This document shows, piece after piece, positions 6,630 through 15,531 of a stretch of 15,935 nt of DNA. A program made the translations under genes and the position numbers. Within the stretch, counting starts at the first letter, position 1; every line of letters starts with the position of its first letter. The notes under the pieces are model-generated. The model was not told the origin of the DNA. It saw nothing but the letters and a program-made list of their open reading frames with translations, and did no database searches. Origin of the DNA: CAYZGU01 sp964478165 (GTDB lineage: Bacteria; Poribacteria; WGA-4E; JAJDTR01); the NCBI GenBank assembly GCA_964478165.1, contig CAYZGU010000024.1, positions 1 through 15,935 on the forward strand, in the 5' to 3' direction.

Positions 6630-9600
6630 TTATTCGACAACGCGTTCCTCCAGAATTAGCATGCCCAAATTACTTGGTGCAACCGATTCGATTCCCTGTG
6701 TTTGTTCCGTCCAATAAACACGCCGATCGTTTGAACGATGAATCACGAAATTAAAGCCGAGGCGATTATGGCGTTTCGTTTTGATTGGGTCGAAACTTCC
6801 GAGAACGGGATAAAATGGGATACGTGCCTCGATAACGTAGTAACCTGACTCCCATCTCACAGCTGCGTCAAGGTTTCTTGCCTCATAGTTATAGATGCGT
6901 TCTGGCACCCACTGACCGATGTACGGTTCATTTCCGTCAAATCCCGCTCCCTTTGGACAGATCCAGAATATGTGTTGGTTTGGATCTGTTACAGTTTGCA
7001 AGTAGATTGGCTTGCTGCCTCCGCTAGGTTGTAGGTTGATGTGCAACTCTAGCGCATCGGCGCCCTCATAATAGGTTAGGGCGTTGGGAACTACCACATC
7101 ATTGTCATAGATCTGGGCAAGTAGGTAAAGGGAATCGTCGCTCCATTGAAGCCAAAGTAGGCCTTCATCCTCGGACGTTCGAATGACTTTTTCTAGTGGC
7201 CACTTGTCGTCAATACCATCAATCACAACAGGTTGACTCGTATACTGTGCTCTTGCTACAGGCTTCGCGCGACATGTGACGTTCGTTTCAACATTCGTTT
7301 CGCCAGTACTGATTAATGAATCTTCATAGGTTGCAGTCACAATCTCCTCCCCGACCAAGCCAATTCCATTCCCTTTCTGTTGCCCATACTGCGTCGAAAC
7401 GAGACCGCGAAATACATGAGAATTTGGACCGTCTTCATATAGAGGTACAATGGTAGCATGGGGTGTTTGTGTTGTGCTTTGTGAGTCGGTCTTGGATACG
7501 GAAATGTCTACGGATTCAACTGTAAACGGATTTAGGTTTAGATCCCCGTCTTCTAGACGGAAGTAAATGGAGTCTCCAATATTGACATTGTGGAGGATGG
7601 TACCATCTTGATTGATAATACTCAAATGTCCTTGTATACCGTGGTTTACGTAAGTGTAATCTGCGATACCAAAGGCTTGCACAATGGGAGATGGTGGGTT
7701 GTAGAATGCACGAATTTCTTCGCCGCCTTGAACATCTAGTGTGTCATCTGCAATCGCTGCGGTACCATATCGGGTAGGTACGGAGTTCGTAAAAACCCCT
7801 TGAGCTTCTGGGTGCTTTACCAGAATTAGGTTAACAGTGTCCTGGGTCTTGTCTCCGCTTAGGGTAATCTGTACTTCCTCCGTGTTTACGACTGTGCTCA
7901 ATAGCAGATCCTCCAACCGCACATAGATGAGCTGTCCAGCGTCGAAACTTACCAATTCTTGATGAGGTGAAAACTGAACGCCAGATCCATATTTGTCCAC
8001 TATGCGCAGTAGTCCGGCGCTGCTACCTAATACAATCGCCTTGGCCTGGATAGCGACATGGGGTTCACCTGTTGCCGTGAGGCGATCAATATATTCGACG
8101 ATAATTCTTTCTTTATCGACGACCTGTAGAATCTTGTCGTTAGTCCTGCCGTGCTGAGTGGTCAGAAAAGTCTTTGGACTCTTATTGGAATGGAATTGTG
8201 AATTGCTCTCCATTTCCTTCCCTATTGCCTGATTTCCGGTCTTCCCGACTACTGTAGTAGAATCAGGGGTTGTGGGTTGCTTGATTCGCTGCGTCTCCAA
8301 TTTTCCCACAAAGGTTGCGCTGTTAATGTTGGTTTCGGATAGTACGAGTCTGACTTGGTCTTTAACCACATTTCCAGAAACGGCTATGGTTACTGTGTCT
8401 ATGATTTCTGGGGACAAGGCAAGATCTTTGTCAATTAGTTGAATTCGCAGCCGTTCTCCCGCGTCGAAACTACCCGTTCCGACCGAGAAACCGCTTATTA
8501 GCTTCGCACTTTCGGCACTGTAGATTTCTAGTTTTCCCTTGTCACCAGTCTGGACAGAAAGCTTAACAGTGATTGGCACCTGAGTTGCCCCCGTATCTTG
8601 TATGGAATCAAGATACGTAAGATTCACAATTCCCCCGCCCTGAACCTGTAGTATGTCATCAATCGGAATCGGTGTTTCAGCATAGCTGGTTTTGACCTCT
8701 CCGTACAGGATTTCCGATCTTCCCCTGGCTGCAATCATTGACACGCGAATCTCATCACGGTACTCATTTTCGCTCGAATCAGTTTCAAAGATCTTAACGA
8801 ATGAATTTCCCGTATCGAGGTCTACATCTCGAATTTCCAGAATGAGGGTATCACCTGCACGAAATTTTGATATTTCGATATTTGAGTTGGAATTGGAATC
8901 AAATTTGTTTTTGTTATAAACCCTCAATGAACCTGTCGTCCCAACATTCGCCATACAGCTCGTCAAGGTTTCGAAGGACACCTCACCCGTAGATCGTAGT
9001 TTATCAATATAAACGACCTGAATCTGTTCTGATCCTTCCACCTGGAGCCGGCCGTCGTCCTCAATTTTCTGTAAATCGTAGGTGGTTGGGATTGAACCGA
9101 GGAATACGCCTATTTCCGGATGGGGTCGAGCATCTGTCGTGGACGGAGCTTGAGTTAGATCAACAACCTCACGATCATGAAGAGTATCCCCAACAAGTGT
9201 AATCTGGACAGTTTCGTCCGTTATGTCCGTGTCTCGTAGTCGTATGTAGAGGATATCGCCCGCGTTGAAGTTCTGGCGCTGGGTGATATAGTTGGCTTTA
9301 ACAATCTTGATTGTTCCATCATATCCGGATTTTACGTGTGCGTTAGCTGTGACGAGTACATTTGTTTCCCCTGAACCTTGAAGTAGGTCCAGATGGCTGA
9401 CGGTGACAACCTCTTTACCCCTTACTTCAAGTACATCATTTTTTGCCGCAGATCTTGCGTAGCTCGTTTGACAAGATGCCGTGAATTCACCAGATGCGAT
9501 AGTGGTTTCGGTCAATGTTAGTTTATATTCGTCCTTGAGGACATCTCCACTTAAGGTAACTTCGACAGTTTCTCTCAATGAACCGTTCTGATTCAGATCT

Positions 9601-12600
9601 TTATCTGTGATCCAGACCGAGATCGAATCTCCGGCATAGAAGAAACTGAGATCGTTGATTGCGAGGAGATCTGTTATTGGTTTTAACTTTATCTGAGCGG
9701 TTTGTCCAATCGTTGGTCTTACTGTTGCACCGATGGCTACGTTGGTCCTCCCCGTATCCTGAATCTCATCCAGATAAAGTGCCGACACTGGACGTGTTCC
9801 CACCGATTGCAGAACATTATCGCCGGGGTGTGCTACTTGGTTATAGCTTGTCGCGATAGCGCCCTCGTAGCAATCCTTCTCTGATTTGTACGTAAGCTTG
9901 ACGATTTCAATTTCTTGTGTTTCGGGAACTAGGAGGCGAGCTTCGATTTCAGGAACAACTTCGGATTCAACCGCATCTAGATCTGAATCTCGAACTTGGA
10001 TGTAAATTGTGGTGCCGAGCTGAAACTGTTCAATCGATTTACCTATTCTGTTGGCTATTGATATTGTGCCAGTGGTTCCTGTGTTTACCATCGAAAAGGT
10101 TTTTACTGGATAATTCCTTTGGGTAGTGCTGAAGTATGGATCTATGTAGGTTAAGGAAAGCACTTCCATGCCATCTACTAGCATTGGGAGAGCGCGGTTT
10201 TCCATTGGTTTGTCGCCTTCCAATTCTTTGGTTTTTCCACCTTCCTCGTTGGCTCGGTAGAGCGTCTCAATTGTTGAAGCAAAAAGGGAACTGTCTACGG
10301 CACGGTCGTTTTCAGGATTATTGTCCATGAGAGTTGCATCACTACTCTCGTATAGAACGATAGTTCGAGATCGTCCGATTGTTTCGTTGCGCAATTCTAT
10401 CTCTATGGATTCGGAGTCATAGCGATTGGTGTTACGTTCAGCATCCCAGACACAGAGTATTAAATCATCTCCAGCATTAAATGTGGTACCAGATTGTGAT
10501 GTGTAGTCGTGCGGTTCCGCAAAATTGATGTTCTCGTGTTGATGCCCAAACCGGGATTTAGTAATGATGGCAGCCTGGCCGCTGATCTGATTTACCAGTT
10601 GGACAACATTCCAACGTTCTGGTGGAGCAGAAAGGTCATTGGTTGCATAGGAGAGCCAGACAGATCGGTTATTCCCAAGTTTCAAGTTTTCCATCACATA
10701 ATTGAATCCGATCCGTTGGCCAACTAATGGATCAAAAGTGGACAATGCAAGGTCGCTTGGGATTCGAGCTTCTAATGTGTATCCGTCCTTTGTCGGCTCT
10801 ACTTTTGCTTGGATATTACGGTGGTGTTCGATAGTACTCGGAATTGCGTCGAGGTGATGATGAATTTGCGATGGAATCACGCGTGGTTTATCCCGATGAG
10901 GATCTATGACCGTAAACACAAAATGATGGTCGTTGGACGTATACATTCCCGGTGAGCGTTGGAGTGCCGTGTCAACGAAGATATGTAGGGCTTCACTTTT
11001 GTCCAAAGATGAAGGAGTTTGTTCGAATGCAATTCTCTGTTCATCATCATCCAACTTGACTTTTCGATTAATCACTGCGGCAATGTATAGATTGTCGTCG
11101 TCCCACTGGGCGTGGACAACTGTCGGAGTTTCAGTCTTTGTGTCATGATTCACGGGGAATAGTGGAAAAAATTGAGGCCACTCATCAATGGTTCCATCAA
11201 TGACGACACGACTGGCCGAGGTTGGGGCAGTCGGTACGCGAATCGCCCGAGCATTCTCTCGATCGTATAACCCGGTAGCTAAGTCTAGTTCTTGCGGGCC
11301 TCGTGTTGCTAAAATCGAAACTTCTGAAACAACAGCATTGGGACCGGCGAGGCGATTGAAATCTAATTCGATTATGCTATCTGCGTACGCTTCATTTGGA
11401 ATTGCGAAGGTGCTAGTTGCGGATCTTCCTTCAGGAACTAGTATCGCGTCATGCAGAATGAAGCCATCGAGGATCAGATTTTGCTTGCGCCCACCACTTT
11501 TTTCCTGGAGGTAAGTTATCTGCACCCAATATAGGCGTGATGGATCTAGTCCAGTATACCTCAATTTTACGCGATCGTAATGATATGCAAAACTCATCTG
11601 AGCCGGAGAGTTTCCTCCATCCACTTGGTCGGCTGCTAGAAAATAGTGGGTCTCATCCCTAGAATCACGATCAAATGCAAAACCCTGGACAAGATGAGGT
11701 GCCAAGGCATTTCCGTTTTCTCCCAGATTTTCATAGTACATTTGGACAGCATTGTAGTCAGTTAATTCGTGGCGGGTTAGGGGCGGCAGTCGATAAGTAT
11801 CAGTGAAGATCTCGAATTCACGAAGCTCGGGATAGCTACCATACCAGTCTCCACGATCAATTTGCAGTCGAACGTAACGGCCCGAATATCCAGGTTTTCG
11901 ATCCTGGAGACTATCAGAATTGAAGTCAGTTGCTTGCAAACTATTGAATAGATTCAAATCAGTAATCGTTTCGTCGGGCAAGATTTTAGATGTGTAGACT
12001 TCCGAGTACTTTCTACCGTCCGAACTGATTAAGATGCGGTAGCGTTTTAGGTTATTCCCAGGGCCATCCGTTGTCAGACGGAAGCCATGAATCCTAGATA
12101 CCATACCTAAGTCCACCGTGACTTCTACGCTATCCGTGGGGGATTCATAGGAGGTTCGGCGCTCCGTATTACCATCGATCTTGACCTCTTCTTCTATTCT
12201 ACGTGCACCAATCCATTTTGAATCTTTGAAAGGTAGTAGGTCTGTCAATGCCTTCAGATTTTCCGAGTTGTTGTAATTTGCCGTGACCGAATCGAATTGG
12301 TTCTGCGTTTCATAGCGCACACCAACCCGAAACGTGTCAGTTTCGAGGTTCGGGCGGTCACTGAACCAATCATTAATTACAATTTGGAGCCATCGTGCTT
12401 CGACTGAAACCGGAAAAGATTGTACAGAATACGTATATTCGCGGGAGTTGCCAACATAGGAAAAGGCTCGAAGGAATGGCGCTTCCGTTCGATCGGTTTG
12501 AACAAGAAGATCATACTGTTTGGGACCACTTTCATGCGGGTTTTCAAAACGTACTTCGGCTTTGTCGATTCTGTAGACGTAGCCGAGATCGTATGTGGTA

Positions 12601-12764
12601 TAAATTGGCGTAGTCCGCAAAATGTCCGTATAGTGGAGTGGTTCATTGTCAAGGCGCCGAAGGGGTTTGACGAATTCCTGATGGGTGGCTTCTTCGCCCC
12701 GCGGGTAAAGCAGAAAACCGAGTAATACCGCCATTCCACCGAGAATCAAGTATCTCAGATGCAT
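6630..12764 (-). CDS. Giant modular membrane-anchored protein: two F5/8-type domains, CBM9-like domains and eight Ig-like repeats
   Basis: A 2044-residue protein, not recognised as a named gene. Residues about 3-20 form a hydrophobic signal anchor without a clear cleavage site. Two discoidin-like (F5/8 type C) beta-sandwiches follow (about 50-152 and 205-320), with phrases such as VTVDLGMVSRIHGF and GRYVRLQID. Next is a further beta-rich module (about 336-485), then a CBM9/DOMON-like domain (about 520-725, starting VVIDGTIDEWPQ). Eight tandem Ig-like repeats run about 755-1840, and a second CBM9-like domain (about 1845-2044, VVIDGIDDKWP) ends the protein. No enzyme motif was seen, so a surface adhesin or polysaccharide-binding scaffold is inferred. 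The frame is open to a GTG at 12851. The ATG at 12764 is preferred because GGAG sits seven bases upstream and the anchor then begins immediately. The gene stands alone on this strand. Confidence 0.85.
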   Translation of the reverse strand: MHLRYLILGGMAVLLGFLLYPRGEEATHQEFVKPLRRLDNEPLHYTDILRTTPIYTTYDLGYVYRIDKAEVRFENPHESGPKQYDLLVQTDRTEAPFLRAFSYVGNSREYTYSVQSFPVSVEARWLQIVINDWFSDRPNLETDTFRVGVRYETQNQFDSVTANYNNSENLKALTDLLPFKDSKWIGARRIEEEVKIDGNTERRTSYESPTDSVEVTVDLGMVSRIHGFRLTTDGPGNNLKRYRILISSDGRKYSEVYTSKILPDETITDLNLFNSLQATDFNSDSLQDRKPGYSGRYVRLQIDRGDWYGSYPELREFEIFTDTYRLPPLTRHELTDYNAVQMYYENLGENGNALAPHLVQGFAFDRDSRDETHYFLAADQVDGGNSPAQMSFAYHYDRVKLRYTGLDPSRLYWVQITYLQEKSGGRKQNLILDGFILHDAILVPEGRSATSTFAIPNEAYADSIIELDFNRLAGPNAVVSEVSILATRGPQELDLATGLYDRENARAIRVPTAPTSASRVVIDGTIDEWPQFFPLFPVNHDTKTETPTVVHAQWDDDNLYIAAVINRKVKLDDDEQRIAFEQTPSSLDKSEALHIFVDTALQRSPGMYTSNDHHFVFTVIDPHRDKPRVIPSQIHHHLDAIPSTIEHHRNIQAKVEPTKDGYTLEARIPSDLALSTFDPLVGQRIGFNYVMENLKLGNNRSVWLSYATNDLSAPPERWNVVQLVNQISGQAAIITKSRFGHQHENINFAEPHDYTSQSGTTFNAGDDLILCVWDAERNTNRYDSESIEIELRNETIGRSRTIVLYESSDATLMDNNPENDRAVDSSLFASTIETLYRANEEGGKTKELEGDKPMENRALPMLVDGMEVLSLTYIDPYFSTTQRNYPVKTFSMVNTGTTGTISIANRIGKSIEQFQLGTTIYIQVRDSDLDAVESEVVPEIEARLLVPETQEIEIVKLTYKSEKDCYEGAIATSYNQVAHPGDNVLQSVGTRPVSALYLDEIQDTGRTNVAIGATVRPTIGQTAQIKLKPITDLLAINDLSFFYAGDSISVWITDKDLNQNGSLRETVEVTLSGDVLKDEYKLTLTETTIASGEFTASCQTSYARSAAKNDVLEVRGKEVVTVSHLDLLQGSGETNVLVTANAHVKSGYDGTIKIVKANYITQRQNFNAGDILYIRLRDTDITDETVQITLVGDTLHDREVVDLTQAPSTTDARPHPEIGVFLGSIPTTYDLQKIEDDGRLQVEGSEQIQVVYIDKLRSTGEVSFETLTSCMANVGTTGSLRVYNKNKFDSNSNSNIEISKFRAGDTLILEIRDVDLDTGNSFVKIFETDSSENEYRDEIRVSMIAARGRSEILYGEVKTSYAETPIPIDDILQVQGGGIVNLTYLDSIQDTGATQVPITVKLSVQTGDKGKLEIYSAESAKLISGFSVGTGSFDAGERLRIQLIDKDLALSPEIIDTVTIAVSGNVVKDQVRLVLSETNINSATFVGKLETQRIKQPTTPDSTTVVGKTGNQAIGKEMESNSQFHSNKSPKTFLTTQHGRTNDKILQVVDKERIIVEYIDRLTATGEPHVAIQAKAIVLGSSAGLLRIVDKYGSGVQFSPHQELVSFDAGQLIYVRLEDLLLSTVVNTEEVQITLSGDKTQDTVNLILVKHPEAQGVFTNSVPTRYGTAAIADDTLDVQGGEEIRAFYNPPSPIVQAFGIADYTYVNHGIQGHLSIINQDGTILHNVNIGDSIYFRLEDGDLNLNPFTVESVDISVSKTDSQSTTQTPHATIVPLYEDGPNSHVFRGLVSTQYGQQKGNGIGLVGEEIVTATYEDSLISTGETNVETNVTCRAKPVARAQYTSQPVVIDGIDDKWPLEKVIRTSEDEGLLWLQWSDDSLYLLAQIYDNDVVVPNALTYYEGADALELHINLQPSGGSKPIYLQTVTDPNQHIFWICPKGAGFDGNEPYIGQWVPERIYNYEARNLDAAVRWESGYYVIEARIPFYPVLGSFDPIKTKRHNRLGFNFVIHRSNDRRVYWTEQTQGIESVAPSNLGMLILEERVVE
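7245..10502 (-). repeat. Eight tandem Ig-like protein repeats within the giant gene
   Basis: Repeat units begin near residues 762, 913, 1040, 1165, 1302, 1430, 1603 and 1723 of the 2044-residue protein, with a period of about 120-170 residues. Each opens with a pattern like F-x-A-G-D-x-L-x-I-x-L-x-D-x-D-L and most carry a middle D-x-L-x-V-x-G. Most close with Y-x-D-x-L-x-x-T-G-E-T-x-V. Aspartate turns include RDSDLD, TDKDLNQNG, RDVDLDTGN and LEDGDLN. The seventh has lost this turn (LEDLLL). The sixth carries a low-complexity Ser/Thr/Asn-rich insertion of about 45 residues. The units are diverged, so the array looks old. Confidence 0.8.
8592..8617. repeat. Perfect 9-base inverted repeat inside the giant gene
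   Basis: CGTATCTTG (8592-8600) and CAAGATACG (8609-8617) are perfect inverted copies around an eight-base loop. They lie in the part of the giant gene coding for YLDSIQDTG of repeat 5. No T-run follows on either strand. Confidence 0.6.
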
Positions 12765-12952
12765 CTTTTTACTCCAGTCCTTTGAGAATTTCAGATAAGG
12801 TCTAAAGGGACGTAACAATGTCCAGGAAACCTCTCCCATATGGCTGCCCACATACTATTGTACCCGAAAGGAGTGACATTCTCCAGCACATCTACAGGAA
12901 TATGAAATTAGTTCTGATGAAGTTCATTTCTATTTAGGAATGGCAACAACTC

Positions 12953-13207
12953 TTGCAATCGCTGTTTAGGACGGGTTTTCCTATCATCGCAGGGGCTGGC
13001 ATCTGTCGAACGATGACCTATTCAGATTGTCTTGGTAACAGGCCAACCGTAACCGATGTGGGAACAAAGCCACTGTTAGTGTCCGTAACGAGTGCAAATG
13101 TGGTTGGACCGAATTTTCGTGTGGTTCTAGTTGTTGCTAATGCATTGATTGGCCTACTTATGGACCATGCTAGAGAGATTCATTTGTCCGTCAAAAATTT
13201 TCTGTGA
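12953..13207 (+). other. Weak hydrophobic ORF, possible gene remnant
   Basis: An open frame of 84 codons with two mildly hydrophobic stretches (around LLVSVTSANVVG and VVLVVANALIGLLMD). The first usable start is a TTG at 12953 without a ribosome binding site. It might be a scrap of a decayed transporter or other membrane protein, but I cannot match it to a family and it could be chance. A better ATG at about 12942 in another frame stops after nine codons. Confidence 0.2.
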
Positions 13208-13451
13208 GAGGTAAGACGAGGCTAAATAAGAGAGCGTACCTTTACAATCGGTGTCAACTTCAGCAGGAAGACCAGTATAGGTTGGCGTAACTTGGAAAAA
13301 TCCAAACAATGTTTCGCATGGATGATTTTCTTAGGATTTACAAGTTTACGGGATGATGTTTTCCTAGATGCTACTACTTTACGGATGAACTCGATATCTG
13401 GCGTTTGCATAAAGTGAAGAATCAACTTACAAACTCCATTATTGCGATCTT

Positions 13452-13480
13452 TTGCCTAGGCTTCTCTCGAATTGTATTAT
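13452..13480 (+). promoter_or_regulatory. Candidate sigma70-type promoter for the quinone reductase
   Basis: TTGCCT (13452-13457, four of six consensus bases) and TATTAT (13475-13480, five of six) are 17 bases apart. The start codon of the reductase lies about 110 bases downstream. The match is moderate and could be chance in AT-rich DNA. Confidence 0.45.
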
Positions 13481-13592
13481 GGGGAACAATGAGCAGCTCT
13501 TTTTTTAAAATTGCCATCGATTTGCGTCTGTGATACCATCTGGGCAGAGACGTAAGATTGAAAGGAGAAGGCCTTCGTTGCCTACGAAATCC

Positions 13593-14573
13593 ATGAAAGC
13601 AATCATTGCAACTAGTGCTGGTGGTCCCGAAGTTTTGAAGATGCTAGAAATGCCTTCACCCGTACTTAGTCCAAAGCAATTACTGGTTGATGTCAAAGCA
13701 ACGGCGGTTAATCGTGTTGACACGATCCAGCGAAATGGGTCATACCCGGTACCGCTAGGTGAGTCGGAAATCCTCGGATTAGAGATTGCGGGAACTGTTG
13801 AAAAACTGGGTGACGAAGTAACAGGTTTCAAGCGAGGCGATGCGGTGTTCGGTTTAATTGGTAGTGGTGGATATGCTGAACAAGCGGTCATAGATTATCG
13901 GACGGCAATGCCTATTCCGTATGGCTGGAGTTTTGAACAGGCGGCAGCGGTGCCAGAAGTCTGCTTTACCGCGGGTGAAACGTTATTTACTACAGGGGGA
14001 TTGACAAAGGGAGAAACAGTTCTAATTCATGCGGGCGGAAGCGGAGTTGGTACAACGGGGACCCAGATGGCTCATCAGATAGGTGCTCGTGTTTTTGTCA
14101 CTGCTAGTTCGAGAGAGAAAATTGAAATGAGCAAAGCACTTGGTTGTGCGGGGGGAATTAACTACAAGGAAACGGACTTTGCGGAGGAAATTATGCAGTT
14201 GACGGGCGGAGAGGGTGTCGATCTAGTACAAGATTTTGTAGGTGCCCCATATCTCGAGCGCAACTTGTCGATTCTCAAACCACTTGGCCGTTTGATGGTA
14301 GTTGGACAGATGGGAGGGGCCATAGGTGAACTTAATCTAGGGCTTGTAATGCGGAAACGACTTCGAATTCTTGGTTTCGTGATGCGTTCTCTTCCTATTG
14401 AAGATAAGATTCTCATTACAGAACGGTTTGCGAATCGGTGGTTGCCTCTTCTAGAGGAAGGAAAAATCAGAGTTGTCATTGATGCTATTATGCCGTTGTC
14501 TCAAGTTTGTCAAGCGCACCAATATATGGAATCCAATCAGAACTTCGGGAAAATTGTGTTGAGGGTTCATTGA
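13593..14573 (+). CDS. NADPH:quinone oxidoreductase, PIG3 type (zinc-independent MDR family)
   Basis: A 326-residue medium-chain reductase of the quinone oxidoreductase/PIG3 group, which reduces quinones or enones with NADPH in the cytoplasm. The N-terminal GroES-like domain has the usual opening MKAI..GGPEVL and QRNGSYPVPLGESEILGLE. The Rossmann domain carries AGGSGVG at 147-153 in place of the zinc-enzyme pattern. No structural-zinc cysteine cluster is present. The tail YMESNQNFGKIVL is characteristic of PIG3-like proteins. The ATG at 13593 matches the family start. However, a TTG at 13578 lies six bases after GAAGG (13567-13571) and may be the true start with five extra residues. The open frame itself begins at a GTG at 13530. 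No partner gene is adjacent. Confidence 0.92.
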   Translation: MKAIIATSAGGPEVLKMLEMPSPVLSPKQLLVDVKATAVNRVDTIQRNGSYPVPLGESEILGLEIAGTVEKLGDEVTGFKRGDAVFGLIGSGGYAEQAVIDYRTAMPIPYGWSFEQAAAVPEVCFTAGETLFTTGGLTKGETVLIHAGGSGVGTTGTQMAHQIGARVFVTASSREKIEMSKALGCAGGINYKETDFAEEIMQLTGGEGVDLVQDFVGAPYLERNLSILKPLGRLMVVGQMGGAIGELNLGLVMRKRLRILGFVMRSLPIEDKILITERFANRWLPLLEEGKIRVVIDAIMPLSQVCQAHQYMESNQNFGKIVLRVH

Positions 14574-15531
14574 ATCCCGAAGTCAAAGAGACGCCTGGAA
14601 TTAGGACTCATTATGTTGGGTTGATTAACACTTGTCTGGGCGGGTTCAGCGGCCTTCCTAAGGGGTTTGAAATTCATGCAGTCAGTTGAAAAAATCCGAT
14701 GGCTCTCTTCTTCGAATCTGTATTTAGTCACGATGAATCTGTGTCGGATGTTCCAGTGTTGTTCTGCGAGATTGAATGGATGAGAAGTTTTGCTGCAAGG
14801 CGCGGGATGTGGTATAGGCTAACAAACTGTCACTGGTCTCTACGATCTGTTGTCTCGTGTCCACTTGGACGAGATTCTCCAGTTCTTTGGAAGTTTAAAT
14901 TTCTAGTAGCTCTTGGACACTGGGTTTCATTAGGATATGTGGTTTTTGTCACTAGTCTCTGGTGTTGTCTTCGGGATATCTTCAGCGATTCAATTTGTGA
15001 TATAGCGTGCTGAACAAGAACTGGGCATCTGCGTAAGATATGACTTCATCCTTCTGTAGCTTTAAAAGATAGTCGCCATCTGTACAACAAAAAATCTGCT
15101 AATCCCAGTTTGGTAGTGAATGGCATTTGTCGTGATGGTGTAGGGACCTACAGCTCGGAGATTGAGTTCGTTGCGAATCGACTTTATGCCTTTCCGGTTA
15201 TTATCGACTTGGATTTTCCCAAGAGTTGCACTGTTTTCTGAGTTTCAAACACCGGACAGCTGAAGTGCTGTTTTTGCCTTCATCGCCATAGCAATCGTTT
15301 GGCTTTTGGTTTTTATTATCACGGCGTCTGTGCCGTTGGAAAATCCTGTATTGGAAGCTTGGGAATTGATCCGATAGAATATCTTGTCAGATGTATTTTT
15401 AGGAGGTAAGTCCTTTGGGGACTTCCAAGGAACCGGAAAATGAAGCAAGTTGCAATCTTCCTAAGTTGTTTCCCATTGAAGCTCTGATGCTTGGGTGATA
15501 TAATTGACTTCCGTCATGGCCACGTGTGAAC
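14574..15531. other. Long stretch without a recognisable gene
   Basis: About 950 bases. All frames carry stops, and the longest plus-strand ORF (14699-15013) has no recognisable homology, an unusually high Cys and Trp content and no convincing ribosome binding site. Hydrophobic fragments appear in different frames, for example FLSLVSGVVFGISSAIQFV near 14940-15000 and AVFAFIAIAIVWLLVFIIT near 15267-15325, each cut off by stops. They could be remains of a decayed membrane-protein gene. The promoter at 15476-15504 closes the stretch. Confidence 0.45.
15476..15504 (+). promoter_or_regulatory. Promoter of the short LarE C-terminal-like gene
   Basis: TTGAAG (15476-15481) and a perfect TATAAT (15499-15504) are 17 bases apart. 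Transcription would start near 15511, only about 20 bases before the ATG at 15532. The resulting leader is very short and has no Shine-Dalgarno sequence. Confidence 0.55.

Larger units (their letters stand above)
12765..13592. other. Divergent intergenic region, mostly without genes
   Basis: About 830 bases between the giant minus-strand gene and the quinone reductase. It should hold promoters for both. A candidate for the plus-strand gene is at 13452-13480. For the minus gene only a lone TACAAT (minus strand, 12862-12857) without a matching -35 is seen. A weak ORF at 12953-13207 is described separately. Between 13208 and 13451 I see nothing recognisable. Confidence 0.5.

Noticed and set aside
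7245..10502. Regular repeats considered as a CRISPR or DNA-level tandem array
   Set aside because: The periodicity is at protein level, units are 120-170 codons long and diverged in DNA sequence.
13222..13425. 67-codon minus-strand ORF
   Set aside because: No family match and no ribosome binding site; chance opening in intergenic DNA.
14699..15013. 104-codon plus-strand ORF
   Set aside because: No recognisable family, odd Cys and Trp content, no convincing ribosome binding site, and hydrophobic segments also appear in other frames of the same region; treated as non-genic or decayed DNA.
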